From: Streptomyces sp. R28
GTDB lineage: Bacteria > Actinomycetota > Actinomycetes > Streptomycetales > Streptomycetaceae
Direction of reading: 5' to 3'
DNA length: 64,000 bases
NCBI RefSeq assembly: GCF_041052385.1
Contig: NZ_CP163439.1
Location: 5,197,001 to 5,261,000, forward strand
Positions 17,486 to 26,684 of this stretch are shown here, piece by piece. Below the pieces are notes generated by a model. That model ran no database searches, was not told where the DNA came from, and saw only the letters and a list, made by a program, of their open reading frames with translations. The position numbers and the translations under genes were made by a program. The stretch's first letter is position 1, and the number at the start of each line of letters is the position of its first letter.

Positions 17486-17842
17486 TCAGCAGCCGATGGC
17501 TTCCCCGCGGACGAATCCGGCGAAGCGGTCGGCGAACTCCGCGCTGACGTAGAGGCTGCCGCCGTTCTGCACGAAGAGGTCGAGGTGTTGCCCCAGCCAC
17601 TTCGTGAAGACCGGGCCGGTGCGGTGGTCGTCGAACGCCTTGCGGTCCTTCCACGCGCCCAGGAAGATGATCTCGTTTTCGGTGGGCGGGGGCAAGGAGC
17701 CCTCCACGATCGAGGTGTGCAGGCAGTACATGTAGGTGTCGGGCTCGTGCCTCTCGGTCTGGAGCACGAGTTCCTTCAATGCGGTGACGGCCTGCTCCCG
17801 CTTGCCCTCGACGTGCCACCACTTCGTGACGATGCAGATCAC
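17486..17842 (-). CDS. ABM-fold (antibiotic biosynthesis monooxygenase-like) protein
   Basis: A 118-residue protein of the dimeric alpha-beta barrel ABM superfamily. It begins VICIVTKWWHVEGKRE and has YMYCLHTS, NEIIFLGAWKDRKAFDDH and FTKWLGQHLDLF, the usual strand-helix layout. It starts at GTG 17842, overlapping the stop of the ferritin-like gene (GTGA). Members include cofactor-free oxygenases, heme-degrading enzymes and non-enzymatic dimers, so activity is uncertain. It is last in the redox operon and may act on its product. Confidence 0.85.
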   Translation of the reverse strand: MICIVTKWWHVEGKREQAVTALKELVLQTERHEPDTYMYCLHTSIVEGSLPPPTENEIIFLGAWKDRKAFDDHRTGPVFTKWLGQHLDLFVQNGGSLYVSAEFADRFAGFVRGEAIGC

Positions 17843-19020
17843 GTGGACGCTCCCGTCCTCATCAGCTCGATCTCCTTCTTGAGCTTCTTCTGTTCGTCCG
17901 CGGTCGCCGCGTAGTGGAACCGTGGGCACAGCCTGCGCGCCGGGTGTGCCGGGTCCGGGGTGCGCATCAGGGCCACGGCCTTCTCCTTCAACGCCCACAT
18001 GCCGTGCACGGCGAGCAGCAGCGGGTCCTTGTAGTCCACCACCGTCTCGCCATTCCTCCGGTACTCGATCTTTTTCTTCTTTCCCGAGAAGGCGAGGTAG
18101 AGGTCGTCGACAAGGCGGGTGTACGCCAGGTCGAACTGGTTCAGCGCGACGCCCTCGGGGCCGCCCGGAGCGTCGCCGTTGCGCTGGACGTACACCGCCG
18201 GGTGAACCGCGTCGTAGTCGACCAGCAGCAGGGATCCCATCGGGGGCTCCTCGGCCTTCTGGTCACTCCTGAAGCGGCGGCCGACCTGGATTTCACGGAA
18301 GCGGGCGTAGTGGGAGTACATCTGCCAGCCGTTGTTGAGCTTGTCCTCGGTGGTGACCTTTTTGGCCTCCTTCTCCAGCTGGTCCGGCGGCAGACCCTCA
18401 CCCTCGTCAATGATCTTGTGGATGGCGGCCAGAGCGTGCTCCTTCGTGCTCACCTCGATGACCTGGCCGGCGCCGCCGTAGTACCGGGTGCTCGGCACCT
18501 GGTTGGTCGGCGTGAAGTCGTCGTCCGTGCAGAGCGTGTCCAGCGCCGTCGTGATCGCCTCGTAGAACAGGCCGATCGTGGGGTAACTGTCCTTGCCGGA
18601 CCTGATCCCTCGCAGTGAGGCCGCGCCGTGGAACGGATGCTCGATCTTGACGAAGCTGCTCACCGCTTCGGGCGTCAGGGGGAGCAGCGCGAGGTCCCCG
18701 ATGCCGGAGACCAGCGGGTTGTTGTGCGGATACTCGGGGACCGGCTTAACGTCCTGGTGGCTGCGGAAGGTGACGGGGCTGGTGCTCGGCGGCTGCCCGA
18801 GGGCGTTGAGGACGTTGGCGGCGAGGGTCATGTGGAGCATCTCCTCCATGACCACGCTGCGGATCGTCTGCGCCGCGTCGGCGTTGTGACCGTCCTTGAT
18901 GGAGTAGAGCGCCGTGAGGTAGACGGGGATGGTGCTCAGCTCCAGGCCGACGGCCAGTTGGAGAGCGGCCTTGAGCTCCGTGATGTCCTTGATCGGGTCC
19001 GGGATCTGGGGCGTGGTCAC
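17839..19020 (-). CDS. ferritin-like protein related to VioB/RebD iminophenyl-pyruvate dimer synthase domain
   Basis: A 393-residue protein whose first half is a ferritin-like four-helix bundle. GLELSTIPVYLTALYSI supplies Glu27 and VVMEEMLHMTLAANVL supplies Glu59/Glu60 and His63, the expected metal ligands. The sequence resembles the N-terminal ferritin-like domain seen in VioB-type proteins (PF12902 type), here without the rest of VioB, but with an extra C-terminal half (about 230-393) containing LDYDAVHP-like and KDPLLLAVHGMWALKEKAVALM helices. It may be a diiron or heme-assisted oxidant. It overlaps its neighbours by 4 bases on both sides. Confidence 0.82.
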   Translation of the reverse strand: MTTPQIPDPIKDITELKAALQLAVGLELSTIPVYLTALYSIKDGHNADAAQTIRSVVMEEMLHMTLAANVLNALGQPPSTSPVTFRSHQDVKPVPEYPHNNPLVSGIGDLALLPLTPEAVSSFVKIEHPFHGAASLRGIRSGKDSYPTIGLFYEAITTALDTLCTDDDFTPTNQVPSTRYYGGAGQVIEVSTKEHALAAIHKIIDEGEGLPPDQLEKEAKKVTTEDKLNNGWQMYSHYARFREIQVGRRFRSDQKAEEPPMGSLLLVDYDAVHPAVYVQRNGDAPGGPEGVALNQFDLAYTRLVDDLYLAFSGKKKKIEYRRNGETVVDYKDPLLLAVHGMWALKEKAVALMRTPDPAHPARRLCPRFHYAATADEQKKLKKEIELMRTGAST

Positions 19021-21080
19021 TTGCTCAGCTCCTCCGCGATCATGTCGCCCGTGCGCAGCGCCAGGGCGGTCATGGTGAGGGTCGGATTGGAGGTGCCCAG
19101 CGTCGGCATGCTGCCGCAGCCGACGACGTAGAGGTTGGTCAGGTCGTGGCTGCGCTGGTAGCTGTTGACAACCGAGGTGCTCGGGTCCGTGCCCATCCGG
19201 TGCGTGCCCACGACATGTCCCGCGCCGCGCACCCAGTAGGTCTGGCCCTTGTACACGACCTGCGCGGGGTCGGGGTCGGGGTTCGGCTTGTAGTCGGTGT
19301 AGTCACCGGTCTCGTACTCGGGGCGTTTGCGCTTGTCCACCATGCCGAGCTGCGCGAACAACTGCCTGCTCGCCTCCGCCGCCCAGGGCAGCGACGCTTT
19401 CACGTAGTCCGACAGGTCGTACTGGATGACCGGGCGGTGCTTGCCCAGAGCGTCCTTGTAGCGGTCGTCGATGGTGACGCAGTTGCGCGCCTCGGGGTCC
19501 TGCTCCAGTTCCCAGGCGATCCGGAACTGGCGGGGCAGGATCTCGCCGAGCCTCGTGCGCAGCGCCTTTCCGTAGAGCTGCGCCTTGCCGTCCTTGGCGC
19601 CCCCGACCAGGTCGAGGACGGTGTCGTAGGGGGCGTTTTCCGGGAAGTTCCAGCCCCAGTTGCCGATCTCCACGCGGAAGGCGGTGCGGTCCTTGCGAAA
19701 GGTGCCGTCGCGGAAGGCGGGGATGCCGGAGGTGGAGCCGGGGCCCCGGTAGGCACCGACGTTCTCCGGGAGCAGGCCCCAGGTGAGCAGCAGCGGATGG
19801 TCCATCAGGTTCTTGCCGACCTGCTTGCTGCTGTTGGCGGCCTCGGAGGCGAGCAGCAGGGTGGCGTTCTCGATGGAGTTGGCGGCCAGGACGTACCTGC
19901 GGGCGGTCACCGTGTGTTCCGTGGGCTGGGTGCCGTCGTCGTAGTACGTCTTGTAGGTGATGCCGGTGACCTTGCCCTTCGTCTCAGCCTCCCCGCGGTC
20001 CTGCTGCGCGGCCTTCCCGGAGGCGTGCACCACCTGCGTGGCGACGGACTGGCTGCGGATCGTGACGGCGGCCCGCTCCCCGGGCTGCTCCCCGGCCTGC
20101 AGCGCGGGGAACCTGACGATCAGCTCGTACAGCGTCTTGAGCGCGCTGTACTTGGCCTGGACGGGGCAGATCGGGATGCAGCTGGAGTTGCCCTCGCAGC
20201 GCTGGCCCCGGTCGGCGTTCCCTGCGGCGCCGACGATCTTGTAGCTCGCCCTGGTCGGGGTGGAGTTGCGGGCGACCGGAGTGTTGCTGATCTTGACCTT
20301 GAACGAGTGGGTCGGCTTGGTCGTGCTGGGCAGCCTGATCGTCATGTCCCCGGCACGTTTGCTGAAGTACTCGTCCAGGTAGCTGGAGGGGATCTCCTCC
20401 ATGGGGAAGCTGTAGTCCCCGGCCGGGAACTTCTCCGTGTCGGCGCTCTTGAAGTACTTCTTCGGGTCATCGTCCTCGATGCCGGGGTAGTGCTGGTGCT
20501 CCACGTTCGCCGCGACGCCGAGGATGTCCCACTCGGCCCGCTCGTAGTACGGCTTGAGCTGGTCGTAGCTCAGCGGCCAGTCGACACCCCGGCTGTACGT
20601 CGTCTTCATCTTGAAGTCGTTCGGCAGCATCCGCAGGGTGGTGCCCAACCAGTGCAGGGTTGTGCCGCCGAGCGAGCGGGCGTAGTCGCTGCCGAAAGGC
20701 AGCGGGCCCTTCTGGACGAAGTACCCCTGCTCGCTGACCACCGGGTTCCCGTCGGCGTCGTGCAGCGGCCTGATGTCCAGCACGTCCGGCTGCTGCGCGG
20801 AACTGCTCGCCGGATACGGGGAGTTCGGGACCTTGATGAGCGCCTTGTGGTACGCCTCCACGTAGGTGTCGTACTTGTCGGCGCTCAGGGCCGTGGACCG
20901 GCCGGCCTCCAGGATGAGGATGTGGGGAAGCTTGACGCTCGCTCCCGTCCCTTCCTCCTCCTGCTCCTTCTCGTCGCGCTTCTTGAGGGCCGCTTCGATG
21001 ACGGTCTTGGCGACTACGGCCCCGGAGATGCCGCCGCCGACGATGACCAGGTCGTACTGCGGTTCAGCGGAGTTGCTCAT
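19017..21080 (-). CDS. GMC-family FAD oxidoreductase
   Basis: A 687-residue glucose-methanol-choline type flavoenzyme without a signal peptide. It has the FAD motif VIVGGGISGAVVAK near residue 12, LGGTTLHWLGTTLRM near 137, a cysteine-containing stretch CEGNSSCIPICPVQAK near 303 typical of the bacterial gluconate/sorbose-like branch, and the C-terminal active-site block GAGHVVGTHRMGTDP. An unusual Glu/Lys-rich insertion (KKRDEKEQEEEG) sits after the first helix. It probably oxidises an alcohol or sugar together with the subunit-3-like protein encoded just upstream (28-base gap). Confidence 0.92.
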   Translation of the reverse strand: MSNSAEPQYDLVIVGGGISGAVVAKTVIEAALKKRDEKEQEEEGTGASVKLPHILILEAGRSTALSADKYDTYVEAYHKALIKVPNSPYPASSSAQQPDVLDIRPLHDADGNPVVSEQGYFVQKGPLPFGSDYARSLGGTTLHWLGTTLRMLPNDFKMKTTYSRGVDWPLSYDQLKPYYERAEWDILGVAANVEHQHYPGIEDDDPKKYFKSADTEKFPAGDYSFPMEEIPSSYLDEYFSKRAGDMTIRLPSTTKPTHSFKVKISNTPVARNSTPTRASYKIVGAAGNADRGQRCEGNSSCIPICPVQAKYSALKTLYELIVRFPALQAGEQPGERAAVTIRSQSVATQVVHASGKAAQQDRGEAETKGKVTGITYKTYYDDGTQPTEHTVTARRYVLAANSIENATLLLASEAANSSKQVGKNLMDHPLLLTWGLLPENVGAYRGPGSTSGIPAFRDGTFRKDRTAFRVEIGNWGWNFPENAPYDTVLDLVGGAKDGKAQLYGKALRTRLGEILPRQFRIAWELEQDPEARNCVTIDDRYKDALGKHRPVIQYDLSDYVKASLPWAAEASRQLFAQLGMVDKRKRPEYETGDYTDYKPNPDPDPAQVVYKGQTYWVRGAGHVVGTHRMGTDPSTSVVNSYQRSHDLTNLYVVGCGSMPTLGTSNPTLTMTALALRTGDMIAEELSK

Positions 21081-21108
21081 GGCTGTTCCTCACGGTCGGG
21101 GGCGGCGG

Positions 21109-21597
21109 TCAGGGGAGCAGGGCCGGCGGTTCGGCCCAGGAGCCGAAACCAGGCCCCTTGGCGCCCATCGGGTGGGCTCCGGCGGCCGCCCAGACCAGGC
21201 CCTCGCGGTGCGACTGGCTGGAGACGACGTGCTCGGTGTCGTCCGCGGTCGCCCCGTACCGGTCGCGGTAGGCGCCGGGCAGTGGATACCAGCGGCCGAG
21301 GTACCAGAGCTTGATCAGGCTGAGGGCGACCGGCCCGAAGCGGGGGCTTTCGACCACCGCCGCCCTGAAGGCCGGTCCGTTCTCCGCCTTTGTGCTGCGG
21401 TCCTCGGCGAACGCGTCCTCCGCGTACCGGAACAACTGCCCGGCCTCTCGCTCGCCGATCATCCGCAGCAGCGTGTCGTAGTACGCGTCGACCATGCCGG
21501 TGCCGGCCAGCTCGGCCCGGTTGAAGCCGGTGAGCTGCACGGAGATGTCGGTGAAGATGTGTTTCGGGGTACGGGGTGGTGGCGTGCTGTTGCCCAT
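21109..21597 (-). CDS. gluconate 2-dehydrogenase subunit 3-like protein
   Basis: A 162-residue protein placed directly before the GMC gene, the usual position of the small subunit of membrane gluconate-type dehydrogenases. It has the helical pattern TGMVDAYYDTLLRMIG, FRAAVVESPRFGPVALSLIKLWYLGRWYPLPG, and no Tat leader, although homologous subunits often carry one. The assignment rests on size, position and weak pattern resemblance, so it is tentative. It would stabilise or help export the GMC subunit. Confidence 0.6.
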   Translation of the reverse strand: MGNSTPPPRTPKHIFTDISVQLTGFNRAELAGTGMVDAYYDTLLRMIGEREAGQLFRYAEDAFAEDRSTKAENGPAFRAAVVESPRFGPVALSLIKLWYLGRWYPLPGAYRDRYGATADDTEHVVSSQSHREGLVWAAAGAHPMGAKGPGFGSWAEPPALLP

Positions 21598-21610
21598 GCG
21601 GTGCTCCCGG

Positions 21611-23092
21611 TCAGGATGAGGAGGGGAGGAAGGTGCGGTTGAGGGGGCTCAGATCGAGTGGCGGGGTGACGTCGGGCTCGAAGTCCGAGTCGACCGACTG
21701 CTGGAAGCGGAAGAAGCCCGTGGGGTCGGCGTCCTTCTTGATCTGCTTCAGCCGCGGCAGGCTGCTGCCGTAGTAGGCCTTCGCCCAGTCCTTCTGGAGC
21801 GGGTCGATGTAGTTGACGTAGGCACCGTCGAGCGCGGGGCTCAGCTTCTCGCCGAGCTGGTAGGCCCACTCGACGTTGAGCCGGGTGTCAGCCGGGTCGT
21901 TCCAGATGGCCTTGAGCTCGAAGACATAGCGCTTGTCGCGGTGCGGGTACGGGCCGAGGTCGGCGCAGTCCGGCTTCAGCACCTTGCCGCGGCCGTGGGT
22001 CCACACCACGAAGCTGTCCTTCGACGGCGCGGCGGCCATCGCCTTGTGGAGGTCCTTGATCGTCTGCGACTGCCAGCCCTTGTCGTCGCGGATCATCCCC
22101 GAGCGGATGTAGGCCAGCCGGTCGCGGACCAGCGTGGAGCGGCCAATGGTCATCTCCAGCGCGGGCAGGGGCACCGAGTACAGCCGTACCTCAATGGGGC
22201 TCAGCTTGAGCATCGGCCGCAGGTGCTCGACGCCGTCGGCATACGCGCCGTTGAAGACCGGAGTGATCCGGAAAGTCGGAATCTTCCGGGTGGGCTCGGC
22301 CGGGTCGACGTCGTGGCCGACGTAGCCGTAGGCGGCCATCGCGGCGGGGACCTGGGCCGCCCACGCGTCGTAGGCGGCGATCACCTCCTCGGCCCGGTCC
22401 AGCGGGAAGGAGAGCTGGCCGCCGAGCACCGTCTCCGCCGGCGGGGCGTGCAGTTGGAGGGTCATCTCGACGGCAACCCCGAAGTTGCCCCCGCCGCCGC
22501 CCCTGCACGCCCAGAACAGGTCCCGGTCGTGCTGGTCCTCCGCCTCGGCGGTCAGGGTGCGCGGCGTGCCATGGGAGTCGATGAGCCTGATCATGGTGAC
22601 GTTGTCACTGCCGAGCCCGTACGAGCGGGAGACGAAGCTGTACCCGCCGCCCTGGAGGAACCCCGGCAGCCCCACGGTGAGACAGCCGCCGCCGACCGGG
22701 ATCAAGGGGGAGGCCTTGGCGGCGACGAACTTGTACACGTCGTTCCAGGTGGCACCCATCTCCACGGTCAGCTGCTGCTTGTCCTTGTCCAGCTTCATGG
22801 CCTTCATCAGCCCGAGGTCCAGGACGATGCCGCCCCGGTTCAGGCAGTATCCGGCCGCGCTGTGCCCGCCGCCGCGCACGGTCATGGGCAGTCCGGTCTC
22901 CCGTGCGAAGGCGACAGCCAGGGTGACGTCGTGGGATGAGTTGGCGCGGATGACATACGCCGGGGGCGTGCGGGTACGGCCGTTGTCGATGGCGACGACC
23001 TTGGCGTACTCGGCGTTGCCGGGCTCGCAGATGTAGCCGCTCAGCTTGCGGGACAGGCGGTTCGCGGCGGAACGGACGTCGACAGCGGTCAC
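21611..23092 (-). CDS. BBE-like (berberine bridge type) FAD-dependent oxidase
   Basis: A 493-residue oxidase of the PCMH/BBE flavoprotein family. TVRGGGHSAAG contains His77, the 8-alpha FAD attachment residue. VGGGCLTVGLPGFLQGGG places Cys137 where BBE enzymes carry their second (6-S-cysteinyl) link, so bicovalent FAD is likely. RSYGLGSDNV follows. The C-terminal substrate end contains YVNYIDPLQKDWAKAYYG, as in BBE-like enzymes. GTG 23092 overlaps the DyP stop (GTGA), though the frame is open further upstream. It could catalyse oxidative cyclisation, desaturation or sugar oxidation. Confidence 0.9.
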   Translation of the reverse strand: MTAVDVRSAANRLSRKLSGYICEPGNAEYAKVVAIDNGRTRTPPAYVIRANSSHDVTLAVAFARETGLPMTVRGGGHSAAGYCLNRGGIVLDLGLMKAMKLDKDKQQLTVEMGATWNDVYKFVAAKASPLIPVGGGCLTVGLPGFLQGGGYSFVSRSYGLGSDNVTMIRLIDSHGTPRTLTAEAEDQHDRDLFWACRGGGGGNFGVAVEMTLQLHAPPAETVLGGQLSFPLDRAEEVIAAYDAWAAQVPAAMAAYGYVGHDVDPAEPTRKIPTFRITPVFNGAYADGVEHLRPMLKLSPIEVRLYSVPLPALEMTIGRSTLVRDRLAYIRSGMIRDDKGWQSQTIKDLHKAMAAAPSKDSFVVWTHGRGKVLKPDCADLGPYPHRDKRYVFELKAIWNDPADTRLNVEWAYQLGEKLSPALDGAYVNYIDPLQKDWAKAYYGSSLPRLKQIKKDADPTGFFRFQQSVDSDFEPDVTPPLDLSPLNRTFLPSSS

Positions 23093-24696
23093 TTCGCCTC
23101 GGCCTCCTCGTGGACGGTCGCGAACGCCTTGAGAGCGCTGAGGCTCGGCACAAAGAAGTACTCGCCGCCCCGCATGGTCACCCACTCGCCGACGCGCTCG
23201 GGGAAGGTGTGGCTCACCACCTTCGGCGGGACGGTCGAGAAGTCCAGCTCGTTGCGGGAACCGTAGAGCTTGGGCCACTCCCCCTTGGGCGCGTCCTCGC
23301 GCTGCTTGCCGTACTCCTGCGTGCCGATCACGGGGTCGAGGCCGCTGCCACCCCGCAGGAAGTCCTTGTTGTTCACCCACTGGTTCTGGATGAACTCGAA
23401 CTGGTCGGCGATGCTGCTCTGCGCGCACAGGAACAGCAGCCCGACCGGCTTACTCGGATCCGGCTTCAGGCTCACCTCGCCGTAGCTGATGGCCCGCCGG
23501 GCGATCCGCACGCTCCGCTCCTGGGTGAGCGGCTGCCCGAACTGGCGCTGCTTGTCGCCGCGCGGGTTGGTCTTGCGGACGTGCGCCTGGAAGGGGCAGC
23601 GGACGCCGTCCGGGTCGGCGTCGAAAGTGAAGTTGTTCGGCAAGGGGCCCAGGCCCGAGACCGCACGGTCCACCACCGGGGTGCCGTCCTGGAACCGGCC
23701 CACCATGTACGCGCCGGCCAGGGCGATGTCCTCGGGCCTGGGGTCGGGCGACTTCGGGTGGGCATGGTGGGCGATCGTCACGGCGAGCCGCTTCTCGTCG
23801 TCGCGGAAGCCCTGCACGTTCTGCTGCAGCTTGCGGTACACGAAGTACGAGCCGTAGCCGGTGTCCTGGTTGCCCCCGGGGTCCTTGATCAGCACCTGGT
23901 CGAGGGGGGCGCTCGGGTCGAACTGGTCGATGCCGCCATGGCGCGTCCGCGCGTTCTCGATGTCACGGCCGTAGAAGAGGGGCTGGCTGATCCCGTCGAC
24001 GAAGCCGAAGTGCTCCCGGACGGGGGCGGTTGAGGTCTCGTTCCCCTGCCCGTCGATCCGCATGGCGGTGCCGGTCTCCTCGGCGGTCCGCAGGACGAAG
24101 CTCTTGAGCTCCTCCTTGAGCGTGGCCACGAGCGGATCGATGCGGTCGGTGGGATGGTCGTCGGCGATGACGACGAGGGCATGCAGCTTGCCCTGGAACG
24201 TCTTCTCCCACTTCTCCTTCGGCGGGTCGTTGAGGACGGCCGCCCGCTTCTTGGCCCCCTCCCGGTAGGACGGGTCGTCCGGCAGCTGGGCGTCCAGCCT
24301 GAGGTCGCGGTAGGCGTCGGCCGAGAGCATGACGCCGACGAAGACCTTGCTGGCAGCCATGATCAGCCTGAGCTTCTCGATCATCGAGATCACGCCGCCG
24401 CTGCCGATCGTCTCCAGCGTCTCCCGGTACGTCTTCGCCTCCTCCCACTGCTGGAGGGCGGAGGTGACACGGTCCTGGGCGACCATCTTGGCCAGCCACT
24501 CCCGGGCCTTCTTACGATCGTCGGCGGTGTCGGTCTTGAAGGTGATGAATAAGTGGCGACTGTGGTCGCGCCCATGGCTCTTGAGGATGTTCCCCTGGAG
24601 GTCGTCCAGGGTCGCCCTCAGGGCTTCCGTGGTGTTGCGGGTCGGTGGGACCGCGATGTCCGGATCGATCGCGGTTTGCTTCAGGTCGATTGCCAT
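23089..24696 (-). CDS. DyP-type heme peroxidase
   Basis: A 535-residue dye-decolorising peroxidase. The hallmark GFVDGISQP carries Asp234. AHVRKTNPRG supplies the proximal heme ligand His372, and RIARRAISYG the distal Arg. There is no Tat or Sec leader, so it works inside the cell. It is first in the six-gene redox operon, with GAGGGG before the ATG. Codon 49 (24550-24552) is TTA, which in Streptomyces normally makes translation depend on the bldA tRNA, so the whole coupled operon may be switched on late in development. Confidence 0.93.
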   Translation of the reverse strand: MAIDLKQTAIDPDIAVPPTRNTTEALRATLDDLQGNILKSHGRDHSRHLFITFKTDTADDRKKAREWLAKMVAQDRVTSALQQWEEAKTYRETLETIGSGGVISMIEKLRLIMAASKVFVGVMLSADAYRDLRLDAQLPDDPSYREGAKKRAAVLNDPPKEKWEKTFQGKLHALVVIADDHPTDRIDPLVATLKEELKSFVLRTAEETGTAMRIDGQGNETSTAPVREHFGFVDGISQPLFYGRDIENARTRHGGIDQFDPSAPLDQVLIKDPGGNQDTGYGSYFVYRKLQQNVQGFRDDEKRLAVTIAHHAHPKSPDPRPEDIALAGAYMVGRFQDGTPVVDRAVSGLGPLPNNFTFDADPDGVRCPFQAHVRKTNPRGDKQRQFGQPLTQERSVRIARRAISYGEVSLKPDPSKPVGLLFLCAQSSIADQFEFIQNQWVNNKDFLRGGSGLDPVIGTQEYGKQREDAPKGEWPKLYGSRNELDFSTVPPKVVSHTFPERVGEWVTMRGGEYFFVPSLSALKAFATVHEEAEAK

Positions 24697-25143
24697 AACC
24701 CCTCATTCACTCTAAAAGGTGCACGCCCAACCATGCCGATGCCCTTGCCTAAGGCATATGCACAAGCAAGCGGACGTCACAACGTGCACCCATGAACAGC
24801 TAGGGCGAGATTTGCGTATGTCAGTGGCATTCACCCGACCGCAGCAGTAACCCTCCGGACAAACTCACCGTTCGGGTGCAATTAAGAGAACATGTGATCG
24901 ATGCTAAAACGCCCATCGCACAGGTGAACGACCGGCGGTATGTGGCCACAGGCAGGAGTGGGCAAGTAAACATACGCAAACAAGAAACTCTCCGTTCGCG
25001 TGAATTTCGCTCGTCCGCCGGTTCACAATCAGCGACTGCCGCGACGCGCCCACATGGTGGATCCGGCCCGCCGACCAGGGCCTCTACTGCTCGCGCCCAG
25101 GCCCGCCGCCGGATGCCCGAGCTCGCCACGAAGGGGCTCGCCC
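24697..25143. promoter_or_regulatory. promoter region of the redox operon with palindrome and long inverted repeat
   Basis: This stretch is visibly richer in A and T than its surroundings. It contains TGCCTAAGGCA (24746-24756), a palindrome 50 bases before the DyP start and a possible operator. TTTGCGTATGT (24811-24821) and its exact inverse ACATACGCAAA (24970-24980) lie 148 bases apart. No frame here looks like a gene. Confidence 0.5.
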
Positions 25144-25407
25144 ATGGAGACCGCCCGACGAGAAGTACTGCGAACCGGAGCGGCCTTCGCAACCGCCGGG
25201 AGCCTGATCAGGCTGGTCGGCGGAGCGGGACCGGCCGCCGCCCGTTCACCCTTCGCGGACGAGAACATCGAGCCGGCCGCGTGGCAGAACTGCGGCGGAG
25301 CCTCAGTCCCGCCGCCGGGCAGTACCGCCCGCGGCCGCGGAGTACCCGGCCCAGCGTTACGCCTCCATCCACCCGGTCGGCGTCCTGCGCGACCGAGGGT
25401 GACGTGA
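25144..25407 (+). pseudogene. decayed gene with twin-arginine leader
   Basis: From ATG 25144 (GAAGGGG upstream) the frame gives METARREVLRTGAAFATAG, a plausible Tat leader with AAARS at the cleavage end, then FADENIEPAAWQNCGG. After that the sequence becomes low-quality Pro/Arg text. Another frame at about 25340-25404 reads AEYPAQRYASIHPVGVLRD, which looks protein-like and may be the shifted continuation. It is probably the remains of an exported enzyme truncated when the adjacent IS region formed. The family cannot be named. Confidence 0.45.
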
Positions 25408-25623
25408 CCGCCGCGATCCGCTGGCGCGCTGTGACCGCTCCCCGCCTCGTCGCACGACCCAAGGAACCCGTCGCAGCGTGACACACCTCAGCCGACCCAC
25501 AACTCTTGACAGTTGCTCCCGCTGGCGCCCGCAAGACCTACGCCCCGGACGGGCCTCGCGACGAGGACGACGGAAGGGAAGTGACGATGGCGGTGACCTG
25601 GTTGGCCCCCCGTCCGCGGCTGA

Positions 25624-25655
25624 AAGAGCGTTTTGTCCCGGCGAGGTCGTTTGGT
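25624..25655 (+). repeat. left inverted repeat of the IS5-family element
   Basis: Begins AAGAGCGTTTTGTCCC and matches the reverse complement of 26685-26716 at 31 of 32 positions. Confidence 0.88.
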
Positions 25656-25662
25656 TCGAGGT

Positions 25663-26500
25663 TCAGGTGTCGCGCCAGTTCGGAGTGGATTCGCTGGTGA
25701 GTCGTCGGCTCATGAGGTCGATCATCGCGACGTGGATCATGGCTTCGGATCGGTGGGGGTGGGTCTCGTAATCGCGTGCGAGACGGCGGTGGTGCATCAA
25801 CCAGCCGAAGGCCCGCTCGACCACCCAACGCCGGGGGATCACCTTGAACCCTTTGACGCCGGGGTCGCGTTGGACGACCTGGACGTCGATGCCGAGGCGG
25901 GCGCCGTGGTCGATGGCTTTCGTCCGGTAGCCGGTGTCGGTCCATGCCTTGGTCACTCGAGGGGTGGCGGCGGAGATCTGGGAGAGCAGGTGGATGCCGC
26001 CGATGTTGTCGGAGACACTCGCTGCGGTCACCCAGACGGCTAGCAGCAGGCCGAGGGTGTCGACGCCGATGTGACGCTTGCGACCTGCGATTTTCTTGCC
26101 TGCGTCGATGCCCTGGCCGGCGGTCGGCACGTTGGCGGAAGTCTTGATGCTCTGTGCGTCCAGCACGCAGGCGCTCGGCTCGGCATGCCGGCCTTCGGCT
26201 TCACGTACCAGGCGTCGCAGCAGGCCGTTGAGCCGGTCGAAGACACCCTCCTTCTGCCGGGCGGCGAAGTAGCCGTACACCGTCTCCCACGGTGCGAAGT
26301 CATGCGGCAGGTACCGCCAGGGGATCCCGGTGCGGTCGACGTACAGGATGGCGTCCATGATGCGGCGCAGGTCGTGCTCGGGTGGGCGGCCGATGTCCAG
26401 GCTCTTGCCTCTGCTCGGCCCGCCAGGCGGTGAGCGTGGGGCCGATCAACTCCCAGCGGGCATCGGACAGGTCGCTGGGATACGGGCGCTGTCGCGTCAT
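25663..26500 (-). pseudogene. IS5-family transposase, frameshifted
   Basis: The N-terminus reads MTRQRPYPSDLSDARW from ATG 26500. The remainder (LYVDRTGIPWRYLPHDF, CVLDAQSIKTSANV with the first Asp, RRWVVERAFGWL with the catalytic Glu block) lies in another frame ending at 25663. The switch is needed around 26400-26412, near GAGCAGAGGC. No slippery A or T run is visible there, so a mutation is more likely than programmed frameshifting. The element is probably not able to move by itself. Confidence 0.8.
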
Positions 26501-26684
26501 GTTTCGGTAGTACCGTCGGGCACGACGTCTCCCCAGGGCGCAAACGGCGTCAACCGGGGGCGCTTTGGGATCAGACAGGAGCGACTCGACTCAAACGGGC
26601 AAAGGTATGGAGTCTCCTGTCCCACAGACCGCATTGACCACTTTCGCCTCAGCAGCCGCAGGTCCACTCACCCTTCGAAGCGCC

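Noticed and set aside
19146..21314. 722-codon plus-strand frame opposite the GMC oxidoreductase
   Set aside because: Shadow of the GMC gene, without start signals or domain.
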